The notes beneath the pieces are model-generated. The model was given only the letters and a program-made list of their open reading frames with translations, was not told the origin of the DNA and searched no databases. From Catonia carolina (taxonomy: Eukaryota > Arthropoda > Insecta > Hemiptera > Achilidae), in assembly GCA_035578175.1 (NCBI GenBank), contig JAQMRL010000003.1, forward strand, positions 97,881,969 through 97,945,968: a stretch of 64,000 nt of DNA. Reading direction: 5' to 3'. Each line of letters opens with the position of its first letter. Position 1 is the first letter of the stretch. Shown one piece after another: positions 45,889-57,500 of the stretch. The position numbers were made by a program, and so were the translations under genes.

Positions 45889-46032
45889 ATTATTATTATA
45901 ATATAAGGCACGTTAATTAATATAAAATATCACAAAATGTATCAACAGTCACACAGCACAAACACACAACACAAAATAGTACATATAATCACGATAGAAA
46001 CGTAAACAAAACGTAAGCAACAATCAAAATCC

Positions 46033-46045
46033 GTTGCCTAGCAAC
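46033..46045 (+). promoter_or_regulatory. RFX X-box motif upstream of jockey-like ORF1
   Basis: GTTGCCTAGCAAC is a perfect imperfect-palindrome X-box, about 145 bp above the ORF1 start. Whether it lies in the element 5' UTR or just outside is uncertain. Confidence 0.35.
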
Positions 46046-46124
46046 GACGCCGGAACTTGTGTGCACCTTTACTGTACGAGAGTAAGAGGCGCACTCCAAT
46101 ACATAGCGTAAGCATGCTTCTGTT

Positions 46125-46475
46125 GTGGTGAAGGAGGAAAACAGAAAGGAGAAGGTGAAAGACAAATAAACCGCGGTGAAGGAGGAAGACTGAAAGGAGA
46201 AGGGGAAGACAAATAAACCGCTGTGAAGATGAAGACAGAAAGGAGAAGATGGAAGACAAATAAACCGCGGTGAAGGAGGAAGACAGAAAGGAGAAGGAGG
46301 AACAGAAATAAACCACGGTGAAGAAGGAAGACAGTAGGGAGAGGAAGGAAGACAAATAACCCGCAGTGAATGAGGAAGACAGAAAGGAGAAGGTGAAGAC
46401 AAATAAACCTCGCTGAAGGAGGAAGACAGAAAGGAGAAGGGGAAGATAAATTAACCGTTCTAAGGAGGAAGACAG
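46125..46475 (-). repeat. 48-bp minisatellite, right block, inverted
   Basis: About seven units of the same 48-bp sequence as 40565-41160 in the opposite orientation, on the other side of the retrotransposon and directly next to the right 250-bp inverted repeat. Confidence 0.88.
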
Positions 46476-46494
46476 TACAACATATATTATTAAA

Positions 46495-46755
46495 CAGGGG
46501 CGATTCTATAGCACTCCGGTGAGAAACCCTTAAAGGCACGGTGTATAAAATTGTTCAAAACACCGCAATTTTTTATCCGGTACCATAATTTATTTATTTT
46601 TTTATATCTCTCTGGTTATCAATAATATTCTCAAAAAATAAATATAGTTGCCCGTAACAATGTAGGTACTTTAGTTTAAAAAAATTACGTCCAAAAACCA
46701 TGTCACAATAAATTCTTATTGAGGATTGTAATTTGGCGTCCGTATTCGGACGCCA
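46495..46755 (-). repeat. Right 250-bp inverted repeat of the composite
   Basis: Partner of 35421-35670. Its outer end is a perfect hairpin, GGCGTCCG-TATT-CGGACGCC. Its inner end touches the 48-bp minisatellite. Confidence 0.85.
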
Positions 46756-46859
46756 AATTTTCCATATACGGAGAAAACATTCTCAAGACAAGCCAAGATT
46801 AGACATATAGTACTGTGACAAAACCAGTGTGTTTGTACGGGAAGGGTTGTCTTAGAATG

Positions 46860-47400
46860 ATCGGGAATGCTGGTTTCAGAGATGCAGAGAAAAATTCAAG
46901 AGAAAGATCCTCCGCAAGATATAGTGTCGCAGATCGTAGTCGGGCAATATAGGTTATGAGGTCGAGAAGAACTGTACAAGGAAAATGAACGAATAATGGA
47001 ACCGATTAAAAAAAGAACAATACAATTTTTCGGACACCTGTATAGAATAGATAACAACCGGGTTTTTAAACAAATTTTTCAGACACTAAACAAACAATAG
47101 ATTTAAGGTGTCGGATAAATGGTTAAAAGAAGTTATAAATGATATTAAGAAAACTGGAATTAACAGAGAAACCTAATTAAGCGAACCAAATTCAGCCAAC
47201 TAATTACGGATTTTAAGGCTACGATGAAGAGAAAAAACACCGGGTGGACAGAAGAAAGGAGAAAACCCTACAGTCAGCGAATGCTGAGAATGTGGGCTGC
47301 AAAAAGAGCTGCCAGATACGTCTGAAGTGACCTCACGTGGTCTAAAATTGGCCCTAGACTAGGGGAAAATAGTGGATGGAAATTTTAGGTTTAAATTTCC
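46860..47400 (+). pseudogene. Non-LTR retrotransposon 3' end
   Basis: Shifted frames give IKKRTIQFFGHLYRIDNNRV, WTEERRKPYSQRMLRMWAAK and RAARYV. Relatives at 49190-49370 and 57470-58200 on the other strand. Confidence 0.65.
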
Positions 47401-47934
47401 TTTGTAAAAACTAAAGCTCTTAATTTTTTAAGCACTTTGAGGAGTAGAGGTATGTTAGTACACAATGTCAAAACCAACAACCACCCGAACAAAAATGTTT
47501 CTTACGTCACTGCTCTCTTCTTCAGTTCTGAAATTATCAGGCTGTGATCCATCGACAATGCAACCTACGAATGACTACGCGGAATAGTTTGTCTTCAGAA
47601 ATGGTAGCGCGAAAGTCAGTATAATTTTCCCGTAAATATTTAACATATTTTCTGTAAGCGTCACTAATAGAATTTAAAAAAAGTAAATAGTTATACCTTG
47701 AGTTGTCGAAGAACACTTGAAATTGTCTTCGACTAACTGTTTTAAAATATTACACAGCGGTAATTTAGCCTACTTTGGACTTTAAGAAAATCGGCGGGGC
47801 TGTTGATTGTTCAACTAACTTTTATCACTTTCTGAGTTGCTGTTAGAATAATATTAGAAAGTACGAAATATACCGAGTGATTCAGAACTACACGGCAATC
47901 TCACGGTAGCTTATTCAATAGCTAAAAAATAAGA

Positions 47935-49925
47935 AAAAATGTTCATACAAACATAGGCCCGAAAACGCTTCGTTAGCAAGTTATAGTCAAAGATTTCGCC
48001 GAGAATTCAGTACACTCGGTGAAATGAGACCATATAGACATTTTAAAGGCTGTAATAAAGGGACAAATCTGATGGTCTCTTATGTATTTTCACCTGATAA
48101 ATTGAAAAAATTTGGTCCCAGTAATGTACCTTCATCAGTTTTAAAGATCTCACGTAAAGTACTAGAATTTTGTCTAAAATAACGCATTTTTGTCTAACGT
48201 GAAATTTCTTTTGTAAATGGTAAATTAAGATATATTTTTTATTAATTAGATTTGTAGAAAATATAATTCTGAAAAGATTCATGTTAACTAAGAAAAAATT
48301 GAATACTAGATATTGAAATTCTACTTTATTTAAAAACAAAACAAATGTAGGCCTAATTGCGAAAAAAATAACTAATAATTTGTACTTCAGTATCTCAGCA
48401 AGTAATTTGTTATTAACGTACAAATAGGCAATCATTGTAAAATACGTTATGTTATTTAAATATGCTTATTTTTCCTTTGTTTCGATTTCTCATCTAATTT
48501 ATAAAAAAAAGATTATTGTTGTTAGAATCTTGCTAGAAGGTAACATCATTCCCCTTCTGGAATAAGACCACTGGATCGAATCGTCAACCCTAGTACCACA
48601 TTTCCATCCCTCTTCTCTCATGACCTCGCACTTTTCTCTCCAATGCCATGGCCAACTCCATATTTTAATCCTCTTCTTTCTTTTTCCTTGTCGTTTAATT
48701 CTTCTGTCTAATTTCGTCCTCCTGGAAATGTTACAGAGTTGAATTGATGCTTGCAATTTTTGTAGTCCATCTTCTTGTTCTAAATCTTCTTGGCATTGGA
48801 TGGAAGGTTGATGGTTGATGGCCGGATGAAAATCTATTGCTGGACTAGGTTTAACCAATCCAATCCCTATACATATAGATAACCCTCCAACCTGCTTCTA
48901 TATGTACAGTGTTGAACCCTAAAACCAGGCTAGAGAATGATATCACCCTCGTAACAAGATTATGTATAAGAATTAAATGTCAGACAATTTTTTTAATAAA
49001 TTGTGAAATATTATTGCTAAAATTTTATAAAATTTAAATATTGCGATAACATTTTACATTCTTCACCTATCAAGACACAAAATTTTAATGAAATATTTTT
49101 TAGTTACCTTAGAAACTTTATTAATTATTTTTAAACCCTATTGTTATTTAGATTTAATTAGAATTTACACTTTTAAAAGAACTGTGTGTTTTTTCTCTAG
49201 TACAGGTCTAAATTTTAGACTACATTAGGTGACTTTATATGTTTCTGGAAGCTCTTTTTGCAACCCATATTCTCAGCATTCACTCTCTGTAGGGGTTTCT
49301 CCTTTCTTCTGTTCACCTGGTGTTCTGTTTTTGTTGTTCATGGAAGCCCTTAAAGTCCGTAGTCAGTTACCTTGGTAAATTAAGGTGTATTTTTTTCTCA
49401 ATTAGATTTGTAGAAACATTAATTCTGAAAAGATTCATGTAAATTACTTAAGAAAAAGTTGAATGTTAGATATTTAAAACTTTATTTAAAAACAAAACAA
49501 ACTAATTGTGAAAAAAACTTAACTGCATGAAATACTAACTAATTTTGTCCATAGTTTGGAAAAAACAGCTGATTTGTTTATTTAATACTGTAGATTTACA
49601 TAGAATTAATGAACTTCAGTTTAAAAACTAGTTATTAGTTACCCACAAAAGGTGCTCAAAGTGGCCCCTGTTCTGATCAGTACACAGTTTCGGCTTAAAA
49701 TGGCCCCCACGGTCTCCCGACCTCAAGCCATCAGACTTCTTTGGATTGGATGAAGTCAATTCTTTATTAAACTACTTGTTTAGAAACTACCAATTTGTCT
49801 CTTTATTACAGCCTTTAAAATGTCTATATGGTCTCATTTCACCGAGAATACTAAATTCTCGGCGAAATCTTTGACACTGTATAACTCGCTAACGAAGCGT
49901 TTTCGGGCCTATGTTCGTTTGAACT
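47935..49925. mobile_element. Inverted-repeat transposon relic with mariner-type motif
   Basis: Arms of about 135 bp (near 47935-48070 and 49795-49925) are inverted copies, sharing the stretch ATAGGCCCGAAAACGCTTCG. The inside contains a direct repeat of about 140 bp (48220-48360 and 49376-49520). At 49680-49760 is a plus-strand WPPRSPDLKPSDFF motif, the third-Asp region of a mariner transposase. No intact gene. The right end abuts a fragment of family C. Confidence 0.65.
49190..49370 (-). pseudogene. Non-LTR 3' end fragment
   Basis: Same family as 46860-47400, minus strand, covering the RMLRMWAAK-like end only. It lies inside the relic at 47935-49925. Confidence 0.55.
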
Positions 49926-49927
49926 TA

Positions 49928-50018
49928 TTACTTTCTCTTGCCTATATGAATATTTAGGAAGGAAAGTATTGTTTTCATGTCGATTTTTCGAAATCGAGTT
50001 TTCACCGGATCTACACTT
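49928..50018 (+). repeat. Family C 5' end fragment
   Basis: About 90 bp of the 5' end, abutting the relic at 47935-49925. Confidence 0.75.
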
Positions 50019-50019
50019 A

Positions 50020-51060
50020 ATTAATCTTTCGATTAATTAAGTAAGCCTAATGGGAAGAGACTGAAATTACCATAGTTTGTAAAGTAATCTTTCAATTATT
50101 AATTTACCAATGTAACTATTAATTTAAGTAACTGTCCGTAGAAAAAAGGATCTTATCTTCAACCAAGTCAAAAGCGAGTTTGTGAGTGTTTCTTACAGAG
50201 AATTTAATACTGAAAACAATGATAGTTTTACTTTTTTTATCAATATTTTTTAAAAAAGTTACAAAATTTTAAAAATGAAGTTTAAGAAACACTTGTTTTC
50301 GGGGAATTGCAGTTAAAGTTGGTTAATATTTTCTGTTAGTACTGTACTTACTTTTCTTGTCTTCGTTAGATGTCATATCTTACTTATGTAAAATTTTGCT
50401 GAATCCAGTGATATCTTCAAATAATTGATATTTGATATAGTTATAATCCAGTAGCAGATTTTCTGAGATTATGTCAAATGTAAAAATTCACGGACGAACA
50501 AAATATTGAAAGTATTTATTGTAATTTTAACATACAACAAAGATAAAACATTACAAAATATTTTTTTCTATTTTAAAAAATTGCATTAATAATTGTATAA
50601 TGCTAAGGAAGCTAATTTAAATAAATAAATTAATGGATGATACTGGAAATAGGCATGACTAAAAATTTACATTCTGAGAATTTTATTGATTTTCTTGTTA
50701 AGCATCAAGGCATTAAGGCATCAATCTTGACTATTTTCTTGGAAGGATATTCTCGAGTGCTTTTTTACTTTTTTCATATTTTGAGCCAGAGCTTTTAGTT
50801 TTTCTTTTAGGTATCCAACAGAAAAGAGATCATAATTTCACTATTAAGAAAATATACATTGGTGAAGTTAAAGTTCCTTTATTGGTCAGGTTTTTCTTTT
50901 TTACTTGAATCGCATCAACATCTACGTCATTAGCGACTACGTTACATAATTATAATAAAAAGATCGAATGAAATAATTAAGAAGTAGAATAGTATTAACA
51001 TTGACCAGTATAAAAACTGAAGAAAATAACTAAACTTTAACTCATACGAGAGTCGATTTT
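50020..51060. other. Intergenic, no gene seen
   Basis: AT-rich, with a truncated SINE at 50890-50945 only. Confidence 0.5.
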
Positions 51061-51065
51061 TCAAA

Positions 51066-51082
51066 CCAATTATTTTCCCGCC
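51066..51082 (+). promoter_or_regulatory. CCAAT box and E2F-type site upstream of CABIN1
   Basis: CCAAT at 51066-51070 and TTTTCCCGCC at 51073-51082, about 360 bp before the CABIN1 ATG. The second matches the E2F/DREAM consensus. Promoter use is inferred from position only. Confidence 0.35.
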
Positions 51083-51437
51083 AGTTTGTTAGACTACCGA
51101 GAATCATACCAGTCCCATCATCAATACAATATTACTAAACGGTGACGTAGATGATAGAGGCAGTGGTGTTTGTAGCATTTTGATGAATGGATGCGTTGTG
51201 TTCATAACCAATAAATAATGAAAAAGTATGTAAGTTTGGGAAGATGTTCTAATGAATTAAGATTTGATAACTAATATTCGCGTATTGCTTTATTCATTGT
51301 GTGGTTAAGAAGTGCGTGTATTATTATAATGTTTAGTAAGACTTGTATCTTCATCGGTTCATTTCAATTTTATAGGGACCGGCAGTTACGACATTAATTT
51401 TGTCTAATATCGTGAATTAATAATTACTCAATTCGAT

Positions 51438-51530
51438 ATGGCACTCGCACATTTCAAGGCGTTAAACGTAGATTCATCCGATGAAAGTGAGAGTGATGCA
51501 GAAAATCCTTCAATCACTAGGGAAGCATTG
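51438..51530 (+). CDS. CABIN1: CABIN1 exon 1 (start)
   Basis: ATG at 51438, 31 codons, donor GTATGT. Encodes MALAHFKALNV followed by an acidic serine cluster. Phase 0 exit. Confidence 0.85.
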
Positions 51531-54500
51531 GTATGTAAATATTTTTTTAAACTTTTAGTCCAGTAATTTATTCTTTTTGTCAAAATATCATTATCTGCAG
51601 CTATTGATGGACTTTGACTTACTCCACAATCCTCTCTGCTTGTGCCCTCCACCCTCTGACACCCATCAAAAACAAATAATTTGTGATATCATCTGTCCTT
51701 TTCCTAGGATGGCCTTCCTTCTTTTTCATCCTTGCCAACAAATTTCCTGAAAAGCTACTGTATTGATCTTTAACTACTAAATATCATTAGATATCTTTCT
51801 ATTTTTAACAGGTTGCAACATGGTGCTCCCATTCCATTTTGCAAACTGCCATCTTCAACTCTGTTTCTTTGGGCATTCAGTTTTTTTAATCCATAACTCC
51901 TATCCATTATCCAAGTCTGTTGTTTTGGATTTGTAACAGCTCATTTTTCCAATTAAGGGTTGTTAAACCCTACCCTGGAAGTCCAAAAAATTACCTGTCA
52001 GGTTTACTATACCTTACCTAAATAATCTCCATTTTAAGGGTGCTTAGAAATCATCTTTCACCCTTTTACATCCTGCTAGATAATGTCAACCCACTTGCTG
52101 CCTTGTGTTTCCCAGAGGTACAGACAAGGACTCATGGAAGCAGCATTTGCTGGAAACAGCTGATAAACTGTACATGCAAAAGGCTGTGTGTACTATAGTC
52201 CATGTAATTTCAATAGAAGCTTCCGTAATAAGTATTTTCACTCCCACACATGTAAAGTGGTTGCAGCAGTTTGTATAGTGTGATGTAAAACGTACTACTA
52301 CTTCCATACTCTTGAGTATAAACAAATGAGTAATAAGCACAAATCACCATCTATTTTTAATTTTTACTTTTATTGATATATTACCTTAATGTCAAAATAA
52401 ATACTTTATAAATCAGAATGTCAAATTATTTTAGTTAATTGATTACAGATTGTATTATACTCTGTAGTGTTTGCTTTTATAACTGTCAACACAAAATGTA
52501 AGGCTGTTTCTATTTTAAAGACATACCTATATAATAAAAATATACATAGTCTTTTATAAATGTTGATGATTATATTTATAGTACAAATAAATTCACCGGT
52601 TCAATTTGAGTTTCCGTTCAGTACACAAGAGATTAAAGTGTACGCAGTACCGGCCAACGATGAGTGAAAAACGTGATTTACGAAGCCAATCCGAAAACAT
52701 TATTTACAGTGTGTATAATCACTTTAAAAGAACTTCTGTATAGTAATCCTGAAGCAACAATTCGTGAAATGTTTTCATCAACCCAGGAAGTAAATGCATC
52801 TGCTTGCTCATGTAGTCGCAGCACTGTGCAAAGAATATGTGCCGAAGCCCGTGAGAACATAGCTGCATCAGCTGCAATCAATGATTTCTGTGGTACCAAT
52901 GAAGAACAACCCGTGTTGTTTACGTCTCCTCATAAGAATATACCTCACAAAAAATGGGACACCAGTGTTGACAGTTTCGATGAGCAACGCATTTGCAGAA
53001 CAATAACCGAGTTTTTTGAACGTGGGGAGTACCCTACATGCGAAAAAGTTTAGAAGAAAAAATTGGGTACACGGGGTCCGTTAAGTCTACATGGAGAATA
53101 ATTAAAAATTTGGGGTACAGTTACTAGAAAAGTAATAACGGTAGAAGGTTTTTCATGGAGCGTGAGGACATTGTGTCATCTTGGATTAAATTTCTTCGGA
53201 AGATGCAATCGATACTAAAATAGGATTATACACTTAAACACAATAAATTACTTTAAAATAATTAAATTCATACGAAAGTATTAAACACTGGTAACAATTT
53301 AGGGGCATACTTTTCTAACAACCAGTACATATGCTGACTACTCGGAATAAACGGAGGAGGCAAGTAGAGGGAACGTGTACAGTGCAAGCTTCTATTGAAA
53401 TTATATGGACTATAGTAGGCTTTAACTGCCATTTAATGGTAGAATGTATTGATTGTCTGTTTTCCCCGCTGGTGCCAATCACCATCCTTTCGTTCCCTAC
53501 CAAGATTTGTTTCAGTGCTAACAGTATTTGTGAGGGAATGGTGTAACAAGCTTTAGATCCTAGTTTGGAGTAGCTATCTAAGTATGCCAACTGATTGAAA
53601 GACCAACAAATAGGTTTTTAATCATGAATTTTTATATACAAACTAACTTTAACCTTTTAAGCTGCAACTATTGCTGGAGATTTATGGAACAGCATGTAAT
53701 GTATGTTGGTTAAATTGTACTAAAGGTTAACCTAATTCTGCTTTATTATTTTATTAAATAATTTTACAATAAATGTTGGTTTTCATTTGTGAATACTGAT
53801 TGTTTGATATAAACAGCAGTTCTGGTAAATGGGAGAAAAACATTTTTAAAAAGCTTTGTCTAATAATTGATTGATCTGTGATTGTTGATGTTTTACAGGA
53901 AGAAAAAGCAGTTGGTGAATACACTAAAATTTTGTTACTTCAGAAAAATAAGCAATGGGAAGAAGCAAAAGAGGGTTTACAGAAACTGCTTGAATCTGAA
54001 GTGTTATCACGAGTAAGTTATTATTTTTAAATATTGTAGTTAACCCACCGGGTTGGTCTAGAGGTAAGGTCATCGCTAAAATCAGCTGTTTAACAGCTGA
54101 TTTTCGGAGACGAAGGTTTCTGGTTCAAATCCTAGTAAAGGTAGTTACTTTTATACGGATTTGAATGCTAGACAGTGGTTACCAGTGTACTTTGATGGTT
54201 GGGGTTCAATTAACCATACTTTCTCAGGAATGGTCGACCTGAGTCTGTACAAGACTACACCTCATTTACACGTCATACATATCATCCTCATCTCATTGGG
54301 TCATGGGGTTGCTTATTGTTCAGAGTTGAACAAATTGCAATGTACACATATTAGGAATTAAAAAAAAAAAATATCGTAGTTGGTGTTTTTTTGGCTTTGT
54401 CAGGGCCTATCTTCGGAGAAATCAGCTACGTTTATTGTTAGTTATTGTTCTAGTAATTTTTATTTACATTCAGCAAAAGTAAATAAATAAATAAAATTAA

Positions 54501-57500
54501 ATTATACTTAACATGTTGACTGCCACTAAATTTTGAGACACTTACAGCCGGGACATCGTACTTTTTTTTATTGTTTTACATTTTATTCATTTTTTTTTGT
54601 AAAATAAAGTTTTGACACACTTTTGGATCACATGACCTGCTGGAATGATTCTACATTTCAGAGCAATAAGACACATTTTGGTGTCACAATAGAAAATGTA
54701 ATAGACAACTGGGTTTAGTTACAAAGTATTCTAGAGTATTTCAATCAACCTAAATAAGCAAAACATCGTACTTTTTTTATTGTTTTACATTTTATTCATT
54801 TATTTTTTGTAAAATAAAGTTTTGACACACTTTTGGATCACATGGCCTGCTGGAATGATTCTACATTTCAGAGCAATAAGACACATTTTGGTGTCACAAT
54901 AGAAAATGTAATAGACAACTGGGTTTAGTTGCAAAGTATTCTAGAGTATTTCAATCAACCTAAATAAGCAAAAGAAATATCCTGTGTATGCAATGTTCTA
55001 TTATTTGTTAAAGGCCGACTATTTGAACAGGCTTAGTGTACCATGTCACTCTGAAACCACATTAGTAAAAAAAAGACTTAAAAAAAATCTGGTGTAAAAC
55101 ACACACACAACTTTCTCTTGCCAATTCAAATAATTTAAACAATATTACCTAACATTAGTAATAAAACATTAGAAATAAACAAAAACTAACCTCAATAAAC
55201 ATAACCTAATTTTAATCATTTTTATATGAAAGACGCATAATGAAAATCAACCTCAGTTTGGCTAAAAAATATAGAAAATCACTCTTTCACATTAAACTAG
55301 GCTCTGTAGAGAAAAATGCTTTAAATAAAAGTTGTAGATCTTTTAATTTCCTATAAAATTGATAAATTAGATATCTCCATAAACATTAAACTTATTGAAT
55401 TGCAACCTTCACCAGTGAAGTCCTAGACCCAGAAAATTAAAGAATTTCAGTTTCACTCCATAATTAATGTAGTTTAAACAGAATTTTTGAAGTTGGAAAA
55501 TAATTTTTATTATAAAACTGGATGAAGAGACACTGCCGGCCATTATGATTCTGATAGACATGCTTTGTCATAGAGTTCAATTTCCTATTAAGCTATTTTT
55601 TGCTATAACAATTATTCATTCTCAAGGGCAAACATTTGAATTTGTCAGGTTAGGTTTGCGCCAAGAATGTTTTTCACATGGACAGTTGTAATGTGTTTAA
55701 TAACGATTGGAAACAAGACAAAGAATGTTGTGTACGAGGAGGTATTATAAATATTGTTGGCGTTTCAACCAATGAAAATGTTATGGGGCTTTCAATTGGA
55801 AAAAATACTGTTTTCAGCAGAAACTAAGTTATTTAATGAAAAATATTTTATAAGCCTATCACCCGTGTGAAGCCGAGACGGAGGTCCGCTATTTATTTAC
55901 TAAAAAAGTAGTTTAGCTTTTATTGTAGGTACAACATTTTTAGTTGAAGAAGCGAAGCGAGTACGGGTCCGTTAGTAACCATTAAAATCATGTGTAACTT
56001 GCACTGTTTGTCAGTTACAGTTAGGAAACATAACTGATTCAATACACCAGAGTTTATGATTAAATGCTGTGAAATAATTGAGAAAAACAATATCGATGAG
56101 GTAATATTTTTATTGCGTAATCTCCCACACAGTATTTAAGAGTAAACACTACTTTTGTAAATGTGGCAACAACAGCAGCTACGTGGAAGCTTGCAAAGCT
56201 GAAAATTGAGTTATAACTGCAGCCTACTGCTGCATTATACCCTGTGCCTGTACTGTGACCTCCAAGGGACTGGGTAGTTCTGGCCACTGTTAGCGATAGT
56301 CACTGTAATTGATGTCCTTTTCTGGTAGCAAAGATTTAGTTATGGTCGTGTCATTGTCCATTATGTAGTAAACCATTTTTAAAGAGCTTTTTCGACGTCT
56401 TTTTTGACTAAGTCGAAGTCTCTTCGATTTCTCTTTACCTTCATCAAAACTCTTATGAATTTTTTCCCTTTTTTCCAAATTGTGGTGGAGTGTCCAACGT
56501 TAAACTCCCTTGCCATATCCCTGTTCATCGTTCACCGTTTTCCAAGCACTAAATAATATACGCTTATACGCTTTTTCCATCACTGTAAAATGTTTACACA
56601 ATGATATCATATGTACATTTGTATAAAACAAAAAAACAAGAGGTTTACTGAAAAAATATGAACTGAACTTGAGTTAACAGGACAATAAAACTGTATATCA
56701 GTGATGTATTTAAGACAAAAAGAAAGGATCGGCCTTATTAGTAATCAAAACTACGACACAAACTACTGTAAATTCACGTTGTGACTAACGCTATTTAAGA
56801 AAAAACACGTTAAACTAGACGAAACAATGATTAACGCTGATTCGTACTGTTGACAGATAACCGGCATAGTTTGAAAATTCATACACTTTTCACTAAAACC
56901 GATATTTGATTTTAACCAATGTCACTGTAAACAATATTATTTTATATTGCACTTAATAGCAGATCAACCTGTCCATCGAATACTGGTCACACTAACCAAT
57001 AGGTATTTTTATTACTGGTATTACTGGTTTTTATGGCTTTTTTATTACTGGTAACTTTTAACTTTTCTTTTCAAGTTTTTATCTCTTCTATTGTAAAAAT
57101 ATTATAATTTTTAATATCCTTTTACAGCTGCTGTATTATTAAATTTTTTCTTTGATTTTTTTTTGTGTTTTGGTGTATTCACTATCATCAGGTGTTTAAT
57201 TTAAAAAATGAAGTTAAATTTGTTAAAACTTTTCTAGAACTGTTGTAGAAGCTGATGACAGAACATGTAAGTTCAAAGTAAATAAATTCATTAGAAGAAA
57301 TTAATAATGTAGCAGATGTTAAAGGTTGGTATAAATTACGTTTTTTTGATATATGATGTTTATCATTAAGTTTATTTGCTGTTACGTACAATTATGCAAT
57401 GGCTAATGACTTAAATTTTGAAGGTTAAAGTAGGTTAGGTTGTGTTATGTTTACTAAACTTTCTTTTTTTTTCCTCGTATAAGGCCAATTTTAGACCACA

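Larger units (their letters stand above)
41720..45960 (-). mobile_element. Nearly full-length jockey-like non-LTR retrotransposon
   Basis: A GC-richer block than its surroundings with ORF1 (gag-like) and ORF2 (endonuclease plus reverse transcriptase) in the expected order. It is spoiled only by one frameshift near 43140. The 3' region (41740-41880) has repeated GGCTCTTTTAAATG-type units. The exact ends are not clear. It lies between two oppositely oriented blocks of the same 48-bp minisatellite. Confidence 0.85.

Noticed and set aside
44651..45901. Several plus-strand frames of 70-103 codons
   Set aside because: Shadows of the jockey-like ORF1, whose zinc knuckles define the true strand.
48499..48858. 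Minus-strand 119-codon frame rich in Lys/Arg
   Set aside because: No recognisable family and it lies inside the transposon relic 47935-49925; probably a chance or decayed element frame.
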